The position numbers and the translations under genes were made by a program. The notes beneath the pieces are model-generated. The model ran no database searches. It was not told the DNA's origin and saw only the letters and a program-made list of their open reading frames with translations. This document shows, piece after piece, positions 54,627 to 63,997 of a DNA stretch of 64,000 bases (positions are counted from its first letter, which is position 1; every line of letters starts with the position of its first letter). Origin of the DNA: Candidatus Eisenbacteria bacterium (GTDB lineage: Bacteria; Desulfobacterota; Binatia; DP-6); NCBI GenBank assembly GCA_035577985.1, contig DATJZY010000035.1:23909-87908 (forward strand). Reading direction: 5' to 3'.

Positions 54627-55175
54627 ATGTTTCGCTTGGGTTTCTGGCTCGTCGTGCTGGGCGTCGGGTGGCTCACGCTGAGCGGCACGCTGCCGATCCC
54701 CGGCATTCCCGACGAAGAGATCGTGTTCGCGACGCCGCCGCCGGTCAGCACGTGCGGCTCGTCGGGCTGTCTCGCCGTCTATACGCTCGACCTCGCGAAC
54801 ACGGGTCGCTCGGCACAGGAATCGGTGAAGGTCGGCCTGCGCGGCGACGCGCTCGCGAACCCGGCCATCCTCCCCGTGCTCCGCCGCGCCAACGGAACGA
54901 CGGCGCTGCAAGCCGCGAGCGAGCGCGGCGGTGTCAACGCATACATCCTCGGACGGCTCGAGCCCGAGGAGCAGGCGACGCTCGTCTTCGCGCTGCGCAC
55001 CCCGTCGCTCGCGGAGACGCCCGGGTGGGATCGCATCCTCGTCGGCGTCGAGACGGCGCGCGGCGCGGCGCGTCCGGGCGAGCCCGGTGCGCTCAGCGGG
55101 AGCCGGATCGTGCACGCGACGGCCCGCATGGTCGAGCGCGTGGCGGCCGCGGTGCGCGCCGCGATCGCCGGCTGA
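54627..55175 (+). CDS. Hypothetical membrane-anchored protein
   Basis: The 182-residue protein has one N-terminal hydrophobic helix ([20 protein letters not shown]) and then a predicted periplasmic beta-rich domain ([21 protein letters not shown] reads like a CARDB/Ig-type strand pair). A CGSSGC pair near the start of the domain could form a disulfide. No family is recognised. A TAGAGT -10-like hexamer lies 7 nt before the ATG. The MoxR/VWA pair follows after 37 nt. Confidence 0.72.
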   Translation: MFRLGFWLVVLGVGWLTLSGTLPIPGIPDEEIVFATPPPVSTCGSSGCLAVYTLDLANTGRSAQESVKVGLRGDALANPAILPVLRRANGTTALQAASERGGVNAYILGRLEPEEQATLVFALRTPSLAETPGWDRILVGVETARGAARPGEPGALSGSRIVHATARMVERVAAAVRAAIAG

Positions 55176-55204
55176 TTGCGTCGGGGGTCGGGCGCCCCTA
55201 GACT
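55176..55204 (+). promoter_or_regulatory. Candidate sigma-70-type promoter, leaderless geometry
   Basis: TTGCGT (55176-55181) begins right after the preceding stop codon, and TAGACT (55199-55204) follows after 17 nt. The GTG of the MoxR gene is 8 nt further at 55213. Confidence 0.45.
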
Positions 55205-55212
55205 TCGCCGCC

Positions 55213-56022
55213 GTGAGCGCGGTTCCCTTCTACCTGCCGATCGGCGACGAGGTGACGGTCTTCACCGCCGCCTGGGAGGCCCGGCTCCCCGTGTTGCTCA
55301 AGGGGCCGACGGGGTGCGGGAAGACGCGCTTCGTCGAGTACATGGCCGCCACGCTCCCGCGCCGCGAGGCCCCCGCGGGCGACGTGCCCGGCAATCTCAT
55401 CACGGTCGCCTGCCACGAGGACCTCACCGGCAGCGACCTCATCGGCCGCTACCTCATCAAGGGCGACGAGACGGTGTGGATCGACGGGCCGCTCACGCGC
55501 GCCGTCCGCGAGGGCACCGTCTGCTACCTCGACGAGATCGTCGAGGCACGCAAGGACACGGTGGTTCTCATCCACCCGCTGACGGACCATCGCCGCATCC
55601 TGCCGGTCGACAAGACGGGCGAGATCCTGGAGGCGCATCCCGACTTCCTGCTCGTGCTCTCGTACAACCCCGGCTACCAGAGCGTGCTGAAGGACCTGAA
55701 GCCGTCGACGCGCCAGCGCTTCGTCGCGATCGACTTCGACTATCCGCCGCGCGACCTCGAGGCGCGCATCGTCGCGCACGAGAGCGGGCTCGATCTCGAG
55801 GCGGCGCTGCGGCTCGCGAAGCTCGGCGAGAAGGTGCGTCACCTGAAGTCGAGCGGACTCGCCGAGGGCGTGAGCACGCGCCTGCTCGTGTACGCGGCGC
55901 AGCTCATGGGTCGCGGCATCGCGCCGCGCCGGGCGTGCACCGTCGCCGTCAGCCACGCGCTCACCGACGACCAGGACAGCCAGCGGGCCATCGATGACGT
56001 CGCGGGGGCGATCTTCGGCTGA
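55213..56022 (+). CDS. MoxR/CbbQ-type AAA+ ATPase
   Basis: The 269-residue protein has the Walker A motif [17 protein letters not shown] (about 31), Walker [11 protein letters not shown], the sensor-1 Asn in [10 protein letters not shown], and LKPSTRQRF. The order and length match CbbQ/NorQ/NirQ-type ATPases, which act with a VWA-domain partner to remodel or activate a metalloenzyme. Here the partner gene follows at 55994, overlapping its end by 29 nt. No Rubisco, nitric-oxide reductase or methanol dehydrogenase gene lies nearby. The start is a GTG at 55213, set by the conserved [14 protein letters not shown]-terminus. Confidence 0.9.
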   Translation: MSAVPFYLPIGDEVTVFTAAWEARLPVLLKGPTGCGKTRFVEYMAATLPRREAPAGDVPGNLITVACHEDLTGSDLIGRYLIKGDETVWIDGPLTRAVREGTVCYLDEIVEARKDTVVLIHPLTDHRRILPVDKTGEILEAHPDFLLVLSYNPGYQSVLKDLKPSTRQRFVAIDFDYPPRDLEARIVAHESGLDLEAALRLAKLGEKVRHLKSSGLAEGVSTRLLVYAAQLMGRGIAPRRACTVAVSHALTDDQDSQRAIDDVAGAIFG

Positions 56023-58993
56023 CGCGACCGCGGCGCGTCTCGCGGCGGTCTCGCGCCTCGTCGCCGACCAGCTCGAGGTGACGCTGCCCGCGATGCGCGC
56101 CGCGCTCGGCACCGACGCGGATCGCTGGCTCGAGCTCGGCGCCGACCTCGCCGCCCACTGCGGCGGCGCGAGCGGCGCCGTTCTCGCCTACCTGCGACTC
56201 GATCCGGCGCGCCTGCGCCGCGTCGGCCTCGCACCGTTCGCCGCGTGGCTCCGGGCGATCGAGCGGATCGGTGCGGGCGCGCCCGCGCTGGCCGCGTCGT
56301 TCGCCGAGACGACGGCGACGCTGGCCGGCGACGTCGACGCCGGATGGCTCGACGCCTGCGCCGATGCGCTCCTCGGCCTGCGCGCCGACGGAGGCTGGCG
56401 CGGCGAGCGCGTCGCGCAGGCGATGGTGGGTGCGATCCCAATCGCCGCCGACGTGCTCGGACCCGGCGACGTCGCCGCGTGGTGCGGGCTCGCGGCGCTC
56501 CTGCGCTCGGGGCTCGACGAGGGGCTCTTCTTCCGCGTGCTGGCGCCCGAGGTCGCGAGCTGGTCGCCCGACGATCGCCGGGCATGGCTCGACGCCGCCC
56601 GGACGCTTGCGCGGCGCCACGTCCCGACCGCGGTCGTCTACTATCGCGACCTGCCGCGCACGATCGAGGCGCTGCCGCCGGAGGCGCGATCGGCCCTGCT
56701 GGCGGCGCTCGGCGCGGCGGCAGCCGACGTCCGCCCGTCCGATCTCCAGGCGCTGCTGCCCATCGTCGGCGCGCTCACCCTCGACGTCTCGCGCGCGGCG
56801 CGGGCAGTCGCCCTCGCCGCCGCGCTGCGCGTCGCGCGTGAGTTCCCGGTTGGCGTGGTCGCCTACCTGCGTGCCATGCCGATGCTCTTCGAGGAGCGCG
56901 TGCCGCCCCGGCTCGAGGCGTGGGTCGACCACGGGCTCGCGATCGGCGCCGAGAACGCCGATGCCGGCTGCGCCTACTTCGCGCTCGAATCGCGCACGAG
57001 CGTCGCCGTGCTCTCCGCGTCGCCGGTCGCGGTGACGCTCGACGAGGCGCAGGGCGTGCTTCGCAAGGTGGTGCAGATGCTCTCCGGCGCGCCGGCGACG
57101 CCGCGCGCGACCGGGCGCTTCCAGCTCCGCAGCCCGTTCGAGCCCCCGCCCGTGCAGGCGACGATCGCGCTGCCGGCGACGATCGACGTGCTGGCTTCGT
57201 ACGAGGACAACCGGCGCCTGTTCGGCGTCCTCGCGACCCTGCTCGTGGGGCGGCGCCTGCACGGTACCTATGCCGACGAGACGGTGCTGGCGGCCCTCAC
57301 CGTCGAGGATGCGCCGCCGCTGCTCTCGGAGCTCTTCGCGGTGACGGACGGCTATCGCGTCGCCCACCGGCTGGCGCTCGAATACCCTGGCATCGCGGGC
57401 GAGCTCGCGTGGGCCTGCCGGCGCCTGCTCGCCGTCTGGACCGCCGACGCCGATCCACCGTCCGCCGTCGTCTTCGACGCGCTCCTCGCCCTGGCGCTGG
57501 ATCCCCACGCCGCCGAGCGCCGCGTCGCCCCCTGGCTCGCCGCGGCGGCGATCGGCGTGCTGCCGGCGCTGCGCCCACTCGCGTCGCCGGCGGCGACCGC
57601 GGCCGACGCGCTCGCGATCGCCGAGCGGCTGGTGCCGGCCTTCGCGCACCTGGTGGGCCCACCCGCCGTCGACCCGACCGCCCTGGAGTTCCTGCCGATC
57701 CTCCTCGACGCCGGCGAGGGCGAGGGCCCGTTCGCCACCGGCCTCGACGTCGACGACGAGGGCGCGGTCCCGGTTCCGGGCTCGCCCGAGCGACCGCCCG
57801 AAGAACTGCTGCGCGAGCTACAAGTGCTGCTCGATCAACGGCGCGCCGGCGACGGCGCGGGCACGCAGCTCTCGCTGGAGGAGCTGCAGCGCCTGCTCGA
57901 GTCGGGGCTGCTCGGCGAGCTCGCACAGGGGTCGGGCACCGATCTCGACGCGAGCGGTCTCTTCGTGACCCAGCTCATGGGCAAGCTCCTCGGCGAGCGC
58001 CGCGAGCTCGCACGCGCCGGCGCGCAGGGCGTCGGCCCGCGCCGCGCCGGCCGCGTTCCGCATCCGGCGGACGACAGCCTCATCTACTTCTACGACGAGT
58101 GGGATCACGTGATCGCGGACTACCGCCCGGCCTGGTGCCAGCTCCGCGAAGTTCCGGTCGCCGACGACGCGGGGGTCTTCTACGATCGTGCCCTCGCGCG
58201 CCATGCGGACCTGATCCCGGAGCTGCGGCGGTGCTTCCAGCAGGTCCGGCCCGACCGTTATCGCGCGGTGCGCGGCCTCGAGGACGGCGAGGACATCGAC
58301 TGGCACGCCGCCGTCGAAGCGCGCGTCGAGCGGCGCGTGCGCGGCACGGCGTCGACCAAGCTCTACACGGCGCGCACGCGCCAGGAGCGCGAGGTCGCGA
58401 CGCTGTTCCTGCTCGACATGAGCGCCTCGACCGACGAGGCGGCGGAGGGGGCCGAGGGCGAGCGCATCATCGACATCGCGAAGGACGCGCTCGTCATCAT
58501 GGCGGCCGCGCTCGAGGAGATCGGCGACACCTTCGCCATCTACGGCTTCTCCGGCCAGGGCCGCGAGCGCGTCGAGGTGTATCCGGTGAAGACGTTCGGC
58601 GAGCGCCTGACGCCGGCCGTGCGGGGACGGCTGGGCGGCATCGAGCCCAAGGGCTCGACGCGCATGGGCACGGCGCTCCGTCACGCGACGACGCTCATGC
58701 GCGATCTCACCGCGCCCGCGCAGCACCTGGTCCTCATCTCCGACGGCTTTCCGCAGGACCTCGACTACGGCGACGATCGCCAGAGCCACACCTACGGCAT
58801 CCGCGACACGGCGACGGCGATGCGCGAGACGCAGGCGGCGGGCGTGAAACCCTTCTGCATCACGGTCGACCTCGCGGGGCACGACTACCTGCGGGAGATG
58901 TGCGACCCCGACGCCTACGTCATCATCGAGCGGGTGGCCGACCTGCCGCGCGAGCTGCCGCGCATCTATCAGCGGCTCGTGCGCGCGGCCTGA
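55994..58993 (+). CDS. VWA-domain protein, NorD/CbbO-type partner of the MoxR ATPase
   Basis: The 999-residue protein has a long alpha-helical N-terminal part (about 1-590, HEAT-like runs of Ala/Leu-rich helices), an acidic linker and a C-terminal VWA domain (about 795-999). The MIDAS motif is [12 protein letters not shown], with a conserved Thr and Asp further on ([25 protein letters not shown]). NorD and CbbO proteins of this shape bind the ATPase and the client enzyme. The ATG at 55994 overlaps the ATPase gene by 29 nt. Its 3' end overlaps the convergent gene at 58969 by 25 nt. Confidence 0.87.
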   Translation: MTSRGRSSADATAARLAAVSRLVADQLEVTLPAMRAALGTDADRWLELGADLAAHCGGASGAVLAYLRLDPARLRRVGLAPFAAWLRAIERIGAGAPALAASFAETTATLAGDVDAGWLDACADALLGLRADGGWRGERVAQAMVGAIPIAADVLGPGDVAAWCGLAALLRSGLDEGLFFRVLAPEVASWSPDDRRAWLDAARTLARRHVPTAVVYYRDLPRTIEALPPEARSALLAALGAAAADVRPSDLQALLPIVGALTLDVSRAARAVALAAALRVAREFPVGVVAYLRAMPMLFEERVPPRLEAWVDHGLAIGAENADAGCAYFALESRTSVAVLSASPVAVTLDEAQGVLRKVVQMLSGAPATPRATGRFQLRSPFEPPPVQATIALPATIDVLASYEDNRRLFGVLATLLVGRRLHGTYADETVLAALTVEDAPPLLSELFAVTDGYRVAHRLALEYPGIAGELAWACRRLLAVWTADADPPSAVVFDALLALALDPHAAERRVAPWLAAAAIGVLPALRPLASPAATAADALAIAERLVPAFAHLVGPPAVDPTALEFLPILLDAGEGEGPFATGLDVDDEGAVPVPGSPERPPEELLRELQVLLDQRRAGDGAGTQLSLEELQRLLESGLLGELAQGSGTDLDASGLFVTQLMGKLLGERRELARAGAQGVGPRRAGRVPHPADDSLIYFYDEWDHVIADYRPAWCQLREVPVADDAGVFYDRALARHADLIPELRRCFQQVRPDRYRAVRGLEDGEDIDWHAAVEARVERRVRGTASTKLYTARTRQEREVATLFLLDMSASTDEAAEGAEGERIIDIAKDALVIMAAALEEIGDTFAIYGFSGQGRERVEVYPVKTFGERLTPAVRGRLGGIEPKGSTRMGTALRHATTLMRDLTAPAQHLVLISDGFPQDLDYGDDRQSHTYGIRDTATAMRETQAAGVKPFCITVDLAGHDYLREMCDPDAYVIIERVADLPRELPRIYQRLVRAA

Positions 58994-59343
58994 AGCAGGA
59001 CGACGGCGCCCCAGCTCATCGCGATGCCGGCGACGACGTAGACGGCGTACATCGGCATCGTGATGCCGGGCGGGAGCCCGGTCACGACCGGGAACAGGGC
59101 GAGGTTCGCGGTCGCGAAGAGCGCGTAGGCGACGCCGAGCGGCAGCGCCCAGGCGCGGCGGGTCCACAGGCCGTAGGCGTAGGCCAGCATCACGAGCCCC
59201 AGCAGCGGCGCAAGCAGCGTCTCGCGCGGCAGCAGCCGGCCGAAGACGACGAGCCCCGAGCCCGTGCCGAAACGCTTCAAGAGGTTGCCGATGCCGCGGA
59301 CGGCGATGAGGATCGCCAGGACGCGAAGGAGGGTCTGGGTCAT
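58969..59343 (-). CDS. Small four-helix membrane protein, paralog of the one at 50775
   Basis: The 124-residue protein has four hydrophobic segments and shares VFGRLLP, APLLGLVMLAYAYGLWTRR and a following ALPLGVAYALF helix with the protein at 50775-51188. The function is unknown. Its ATG at 59343 overlaps the TGA of the upstream SRPBCC gene by 4 nt (ATGA), so the two are coupled. Its end overlaps the convergent VWA gene by 25 nt. Confidence 0.8.
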   Translation of the reverse strand: MTQTLLRVLAILIAVRGIGNLLKRFGTGSGLVVFGRLLPRETLLAPLLGLVMLAYAYGLWTRRAWALPLGVAYALFATANLALFPVVTGLPPGITMPMYAVYVVAGIAMSWGAVVLLQAARTSR

Positions 59344-59843
59344 GCGCGACCTCCGGCGAAATGGCGTCCCAGACGCCGATGGCGATGGCGGAACACGGCG
59401 TGGAAGACGGCGCGCGACGCCGGGCCGACGAGCGGCAGGCGCGGCTCGAACTCGATGCGATCCGTGACGCGCGTGCCGCCCGCGGCGGGCTCGAGCGTCC
59501 GCTGGTGCACCCAGCGGCGCTGCGTGAGCATCGCCGACGATTCGTGGAACCCGCGGCCCGGCTCGATCGAGAGGAGCGTCAGGTGGTCGTAGTCGAAGGG
59601 CAGGATGCCGAAGAGCAGGATCCAGCTCCGGAACCACGGCCGCCCGAGCGGGACGGTCGCGGGATCGATGCGGCGCATGTCCTGCGGGCACGTCATGCGC
59701 GCGATCGGCATCAGCTCGTCGTTCACGCCCTCGAAGGTGGAGACGCGATCCCACACTACGCCCGGCGCCGCCGGCACGATGGACGAGACCGTGAACCCGT
59801 ACGTGCGCACGCAGGTCGGTTTGATAGCACACCGAGCGGGCAT
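59340..59843 (-). CDS. SRPBCC (START-like) ligand-binding family protein
   Basis: The protein of about 167 residues begins, after a short leader, with TYGFTVSSIVPAAPGVVWDRV and ends with TRVTDRIEFEPRLPLVGPASR, the pattern of SRPBCC-fold polyketide cyclase/START-like proteins that bind hydrophobic ligands. The start is uncertain: ATG at 59843 is used; GTG at 59810 would begin right at the first strand, and the ATG-less extension to 59918 is unlikely because it runs into the divergent promoter region. It is coupled to the downstream small membrane protein. Confidence 0.75.
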   Translation of the reverse strand: MPARCAIKPTCVRTYGFTVSSIVPAAPGVVWDRVSTFEGVNDELMPIARMTCPQDMRRIDPATVPLGRPWFRSWILLFGILPFDYDHLTLLSIEPGRGFHESSAMLTQRRWVHQRTLEPAAGGTRVTDRIEFEPRLPLVGPASRAVFHAVFRHRHRRLGRHFAGGRA

Positions 59844-59871
59844 CGCACCTGCGTTGTGGTCCACTTTTCCC

Positions 59872-59901
59872 TTGACCGCCCGCTTTGGACCCGCGTATGC
59901 G
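59872..59901 (+). promoter_or_regulatory. Candidate sigma-70-type promoter, leaderless geometry
   Basis: TTGACC (59872-59877) and TATGCG (59896-59901) are 18 nt apart, and the ATG at 59909 is 7 nt further. This supports 59909 over 59897 or the TTG at 59885 as the start. Confidence 0.45.
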
Positions 59902-59908
59902 CGACGGC

Positions 59909-61954
59909 ATGCGTACATCGCGCGGCCTCCTGCTGGGATCGCTCGCCCTCCTCGCGCTCGCCTTGGCCGCCCTGCCGGCCGCGGCCGCGAGCTACTCTCG
60001 GGCGCTCACGATCCCGAACCCCACGACCCCCGACGCGCAGGACCTCTTCGGGAACGCGGTCGCGGAGCTCGGAGACGACATCCTCGTCGGCGCGCCGCTC
60101 GACGACACCATGGCGTCGAACGCCGGCGCGGTCTACCGCTTCGACGGAACGACCGGCGCGCTCCTGCAGACCTACTACGCTCCCACGCCCACGTCGGATG
60201 CGTTCTTCGGCGAGTACGTGGTCCCGTTCGGTCCGAACATCCTCGTGGGCGCCTCGCTCGACGACGTGCCGGGACAGGACGATGCCGGCGCCGTCTACCT
60301 CCTCGACGGCACGACGGGCGCCCTCATCCGCACGTTCGTGTCCCCGACCCCCGTGCAGTTCGCACGCTTCGGCGCACCGGTCCGCGTGGTCGGCAACAAC
60401 GTCGCGATCGGCGCGTCGTTCGACAATCCCGCCGGACCGGAGACCGGCGCGGTCTACCTCTTCGACGGCGCGACCGGCGGGTTCCTCCACAAGTTCACCT
60501 CGGCCTCGATCAATCCGCTCGGGACGGGATGGGGTCAGTACTCGCTCGCGACCCTCGGCACGAACATCCTCGTCGGCGCGCCCTTCGACAGCGCCGCGGG
60601 CGCCTTCACGGGGTCCGTGTTCATGTACGACGCCGAGCCGTCGAGCCTCACGTTCGGCGACGTCGTGCACACGTTCGTGAGCCCGTCGCCCGGCCGGGAG
60701 GCTTTCGGCGACGGCATCAACGTCGGCGACGGCAAGATCCTCATCAGCGCCACCAGCAACGACGACGTGGCCGACAATTCGGGCGTGCTCTACGTCTTCG
60801 ACGATACGACGTGGACCTGGGAGCGCACGATCCCGAACCCGAGCGGGAGTCCCAACGAGTTCTTCGGCAACGTCGCGACCACGCTCGGAACGACGATCGC
60901 GGTCGGCGCGGCGACGCACAACGACCCGCCATACGGCTTCTCCGGGGTGGTCTATCGCTTCGACGCCGGCACGGGGGCGCTCCTGCAGACGATCGACAAT
61001 CCCACGCCGGACGATTCCGATTTCTTCGGCAACGCCCTTGCGACGCGCGGCGACCAGCTCGTCGTCGGAGCGGTCTTCGACGGCGCCGCGGGCTTCCAGT
61101 CCGGCACTGTCTACGTCTTCGATCCGTGCGGGAACGGCATCCCGACGGCGAGCGAGCAGTGTGACGACGGCAATGCGACGAGCGGCGACTGCTGCTCGCC
61201 GACCTGCCAGTTCGAGACGCCGGGTGCGAGCTGCCCCGACGACGGCAACCAGTGCACGAACGACGTCTGCAACGCGTCCGGCACGTGCACGCACCCGAAC
61301 AACACGGCCGGCTGCGACGACGGCAATGCCTGCACGACGAACGACGCGTGCTTCGTTGGCACGTGCGTCGGCGGCCCCGCGCCCACCTGCGACCCGTGCG
61401 AGGTGTGCGACGCCGCGAACGGGTGCCACCTCCCGGTGGCGCCGGGCTGCCAGCAGGCGCTGGCGGGCAAGGCGACCATCGCCCTCAAGGACGGCGGGGC
61501 CGATCCGCGCAAGGACAAGGCGACCTACAAATGGCGGAGCAGCGGGGCCGTCGACCTGATGGACTTCGGCAACCCCGCGACGTCGACCGGATACGTCTTC
61601 TGCGTGATCGATCATCCGGGCGGACAGCCGACGCTGCGGCTCTCGTCGCGTGCGCCGGCGGGCGGCACGTGCGGCACGAAGCCGTGCTGGAAGGGCACGC
61701 CGGTCGGGTGGACCTACAAGGATGGCGCGCTCGACCCCGACGGCCTCTCGGTCGTGCAGCTGAAGGCTGGCGGCGCCGGGCAGGCGAAGATCGTCGTGAA
61801 GGGCAAGGGCGCGAACCTCGGCGTGCCCACGCTCGGGCTGACGGGGCCGGCAATCGTGCGCGTGCTGCGCACCGACGCGCCCGTGTGCTGGGAGGCGACG
61901 TACTCGAACGCCATCCGCAACGACGCGGCGCAGTTCAAGGCGAAGAGCAATTAG
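59909..61954 (+). CDS. Secreted FG-GAP protein with Myxococcus-type Cys-rich repeats and unassigned C-terminal domain
   Basis: The 681-residue protein has a signal peptide (GLLLGSLALLALALAALPAAAAS), about seven FG-GAP propeller repeats (each with FGNAVA/FGEYVV and GAVYRFDGTTGALL-like cores, residues 30-410), then a DUF4215-type Myxococcus Cys-rich repeat (CGNGIPTASEQCDDGN, CCSPTCQFE) and more Cys-rich sequence to about 520. The last 160 residues match the C-terminal module of the protein at 4662-6650 in order: LKDGGADPRKDKATYKW, MDFGNPAT, YKDGALDPDG, AKIVVKGKGA, and the ending FKAKSN. Repeat R7 follows the TAG by 4 nt. Confidence 0.86.
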   Translation: MRTSRGLLLGSLALLALALAALPAAAASYSRALTIPNPTTPDAQDLFGNAVAELGDDILVGAPLDDTMASNAGAVYRFDGTTGALLQTYYAPTPTSDAFFGEYVVPFGPNILVGASLDDVPGQDDAGAVYLLDGTTGALIRTFVSPTPVQFARFGAPVRVVGNNVAIGASFDNPAGPETGAVYLFDGATGGFLHKFTSASINPLGTGWGQYSLATLGTNILVGAPFDSAAGAFTGSVFMYDAEPSSLTFGDVVHTFVSPSPGREAFGDGINVGDGKILISATSNDDVADNSGVLYVFDDTTWTWERTIPNPSGSPNEFFGNVATTLGTTIAVGAATHNDPPYGFSGVVYRFDAGTGALLQTIDNPTPDDSDFFGNALATRGDQLVVGAVFDGAAGFQSGTVYVFDPCGNGIPTASEQCDDGNATSGDCCSPTCQFETPGASCPDDGNQCTNDVCNASGTCTHPNNTAGCDDGNACTTNDACFVGTCVGGPAPTCDPCEVCDAANGCHLPVAPGCQQALAGKATIALKDGGADPRKDKATYKWRSSGAVDLMDFGNPATSTGYVFCVIDHPGGQPTLRLSSRAPAGGTCGTKPCWKGTPVGWTYKDGALDPDGLSVVQLKAGGAGQAKIVVKGKGANLGVPTLGLTGPAIVRVLRTDAPVCWEATYSNAIRNDAAQFKAKSN

Positions 61955-61958
61955 CTTC

Positions 61959-62064
61959 CCGACCCGAGATTTCATCTCGGGTCGGGGGGCGAGAGTGGAG
62001 CGTTCCGTCACGCGCGGGCGGGGTGTCGCGGCCGGCAAAGCCGGCGCGACAACGCTAGGTACGC
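61959..62064 (+). repeat. Stop-proximal two-hairpin repeat, copy R7 (complete)
   Basis: Hairpin B (61959-61985; arms CCGACCCGAGAT and ATCTCGGGTCGG, loop TTC) begins 4 nt after the TAG; its innermost pair is T-A instead of C-G. Hairpin A (62025-62050) is identical in core to R2 (GCCGGC-AAA-GCCGGC), and the element ends GGTACGC. Confidence 0.9.
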
Positions 62065-62076
62065 GCGGCGTGCCCG

Positions 62077-62389
62077 TCACTTGACCGTGAGGTCGACGGA
62101 GCCGCCTCGCGCCAGCTCGCCGGCCCACGCGACGCCCTCTTCCACTACGTCCACGTCGAGGCGGTATTGCCCGGGCTGGGGCGGGGCGAGTCGCCACGGC
62201 GCGCAGGTAGCCGAGGAGGAGGATGCACAGGAGCGGCGAGAGCATGTCGAGGACGAGGGCGTACTGCTGGACCGAGAAGCACACCATCCACACGAGGTAG
62301 GCGGCGGCGGCGAACGTCGTGAGGAAGCGCGTCGGGCGCAAGGGGCGGCGCTCCAACGGCGGCAGGCCGCGCCCGGTGGTGTCGCCCAC
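62077..62389 (-). pseudogene. Remnant of a polytopic membrane protein (glycosyltransferase-39-like end)
   Basis: From a GTG at 62389 one minus-strand frame encodes RFLTTFAAAAYLVWMVCFSV (then QQYALVLDMLSPLLCILLLG), like the last membrane helices of large glycosyltransferase-type membrane proteins. Near 62190 the sense switches to another frame encoding GQYRLDVDVVEEGVAWAGEL, like the C-terminal strand domain of proteins of this kind, ending at the TGA at 62077. The N-terminal body is missing. I read this as a deleted, frameshifted pseudogene; the family assignment is from memory and weak. Confidence 0.5.
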
Positions 62390-62415
62390 CGGCGGCGTGG
62401 TACGACCCCCGCCCC

Positions 62416-63966
62416 ATGGCGGAGTACGGATTCTGGAATCTCGCGACCCGGGACCCGAAGCACCTGGCGCTCGTCACGCCGGACGACGAGCGGATCTCCG
62501 CCGGCGAGCTGCTCGGGCGTGCGAACCGGCTCGTGCACGGCCTGCGCGCCCTCGGGCTCGCGAAGGGCGACGTCGTCACGACCGTGCTGCCGAACGGCGC
62601 GCCCATGATCGAGCTCTATCTCGCCTGCGCGCAGGCGGGACTCTACCTGGTGCCGATCAACCACCACCTGACGGGCCCCGAGATCGCCTACATCGTGAAG
62701 GACTCGGGCGCGAAGGTGTTCGTGGGCGCCGATCGGTTCGGCCCCGCCTGCCGCGCCGCGGTGGACGAGGTCGGCTTCCCCGAGCACGCGCGCTTCACGG
62801 TCGGCGCCGTGCCGGGCTTTCGCGCCTACGAGGCGATCGGCGCGGGACAGCCGGACACGCTGCCGCCCGACCGCATCGCCGGCCAGGTGATGAACTATAC
62901 CTCGGGCACGACCGGGCGGCCGAAGGGCGTGCGCCGGCCGCTGGTGCCGTTCGATCCCGACACGGTCTTCTCGATGTTCGGGATGTTCCTCGGCATGTTC
63001 GGCATCCAGCCGAAGGACGACAACGTCCACCTGTGCGGCTCGCCGCTCTACCACACGGCCGTGCTGCTGTTCGCCGGCGGCTCGCTCCATTTCGGGCACA
63101 CGGTCGTCCTGATGGACAAGTGGACGCCCGAGGGCTCGCTCGCGCTCACGCAGAAGTACCGCGTGACGACGAGCCACATGGTGCCGACGCAGTTCCATCG
63201 CCTGCTGGCGCTCCCCGACGAGGCGAAGCGCCGCTACGACGTGTCGTCGCTGCGCCACATGATCCATGCCGCGGCGCCCTGCCCGATCGACGTGAAGCGC
63301 GGCATGCTCGCCTGGTGGGGCAACTGCATCTACGAGTACTACGCCGCCAGCGAGGGCGGCGGGACGCTCGTCACGCCGCAGGAGTGGCTGCAGTACCCCG
63401 GCACCGTCGGGCGCGCCTGGCCCAGCTCCGAGATCCGCATCTACGACGACGACGGCAACGTCCTCGGCCCGGGGAAGATCGGCACCGTCTACATGGCGCT
63501 CGGCACGCAGGAATTCGAGTACCACGGCGACAAGCAGAAGACGGCGGCCAACCGGCGCGACGGGTTCTTCACGGTCGGCGACGTCGGCGAGCTGAACGAC
63601 GAGGGCTATCTCTTCCTGCGCGATCGCAAGATCGACATGATCATCTCGGGCGGCGCGAACATCTACCCGGCCGAGATCGAGTCGGTGCTGCTGACGCATC
63701 CGAAGGTCGGCGACGCCGCCGCCTTCGGCATTCCGCACGAGGACTGGGGCGAGGAGGTGAAGGCGGTCATCGAGCCGGCGGCCGGCGTCACGCCCGGCCC
63801 GGCGCTCGCCGCGGAGATCCTGGCGTTCTGCGCCGACAAGCTCGCCAAGTACAAGACGCCGAAGTCGGTCGACTTCGTCGCCGAGATGCCGCGCGACCCC
63901 AACGGCAAGCTCTACAAGCGCAAGCTCCGCGATCCCTACTGGGCCGGCCGCGAACGGAAAATCTAG
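62416..63966 (+). CDS. Acyl-CoA synthetase (AMP-binding, FadD-like)
   Basis: The 516-residue ANL-superfamily enzyme has the AMP-binding motif YTSGTTGRPKGVRRP (about 160), the A5-type motif YEYYAASEGGG, the A7 FFTVGDVGELNDEGYLFL, and the C-terminal DMIISGGANIYPAEIES with the catalytic Lys in LPNGKLYKRKL-like DPNGKLYKRKLRDP. It activates a carboxylic acid to its CoA thioester via acyl-AMP. It likely feeds substrates to acyl-CoA dehydrogenases such as those at 6780-9030. The ATG at 62416 begins directly at the conserved N-terminus. Confidence 0.93.
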   Translation: MAEYGFWNLATRDPKHLALVTPDDERISAGELLGRANRLVHGLRALGLAKGDVVTTVLPNGAPMIELYLACAQAGLYLVPINHHLTGPEIAYIVKDSGAKVFVGADRFGPACRAAVDEVGFPEHARFTVGAVPGFRAYEAIGAGQPDTLPPDRIAGQVMNYTSGTTGRPKGVRRPLVPFDPDTVFSMFGMFLGMFGIQPKDDNVHLCGSPLYHTAVLLFAGGSLHFGHTVVLMDKWTPEGSLALTQKYRVTTSHMVPTQFHRLLALPDEAKRRYDVSSLRHMIHAAAPCPIDVKRGMLAWWGNCIYEYYAASEGGGTLVTPQEWLQYPGTVGRAWPSSEIRIYDDDGNVLGPGKIGTVYMALGTQEFEYHGDKQKTAANRRDGFFTVGDVGELNDEGYLFLRDRKIDMIISGGANIYPAEIESVLLTHPKVGDAAAFGIPHEDWGEEVKAVIEPAAGVTPGPALAAEILAFCADKLAKYKTPKSVDFVAEMPRDPNGKLYKRKLRDPYWAGRERKI

Positions 63967-63970
63967 CACT

Positions 63971-63997
63971 CCGACCCAAGACTACGTCTTGGGTCGG
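63971..63997 (+). repeat. Stop-proximal palindromic repeat, copy R8 (cut by window edge)
   Basis: A perfect 12-bp stem (arms CCGACCCAAGAC and GTCTTGGGTCGG, loop TAC) begins 4 nt after the TAG of the acyl-CoA synthetase gene. The spacer and hairpin A would lie beyond the window. Confidence 0.88.
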
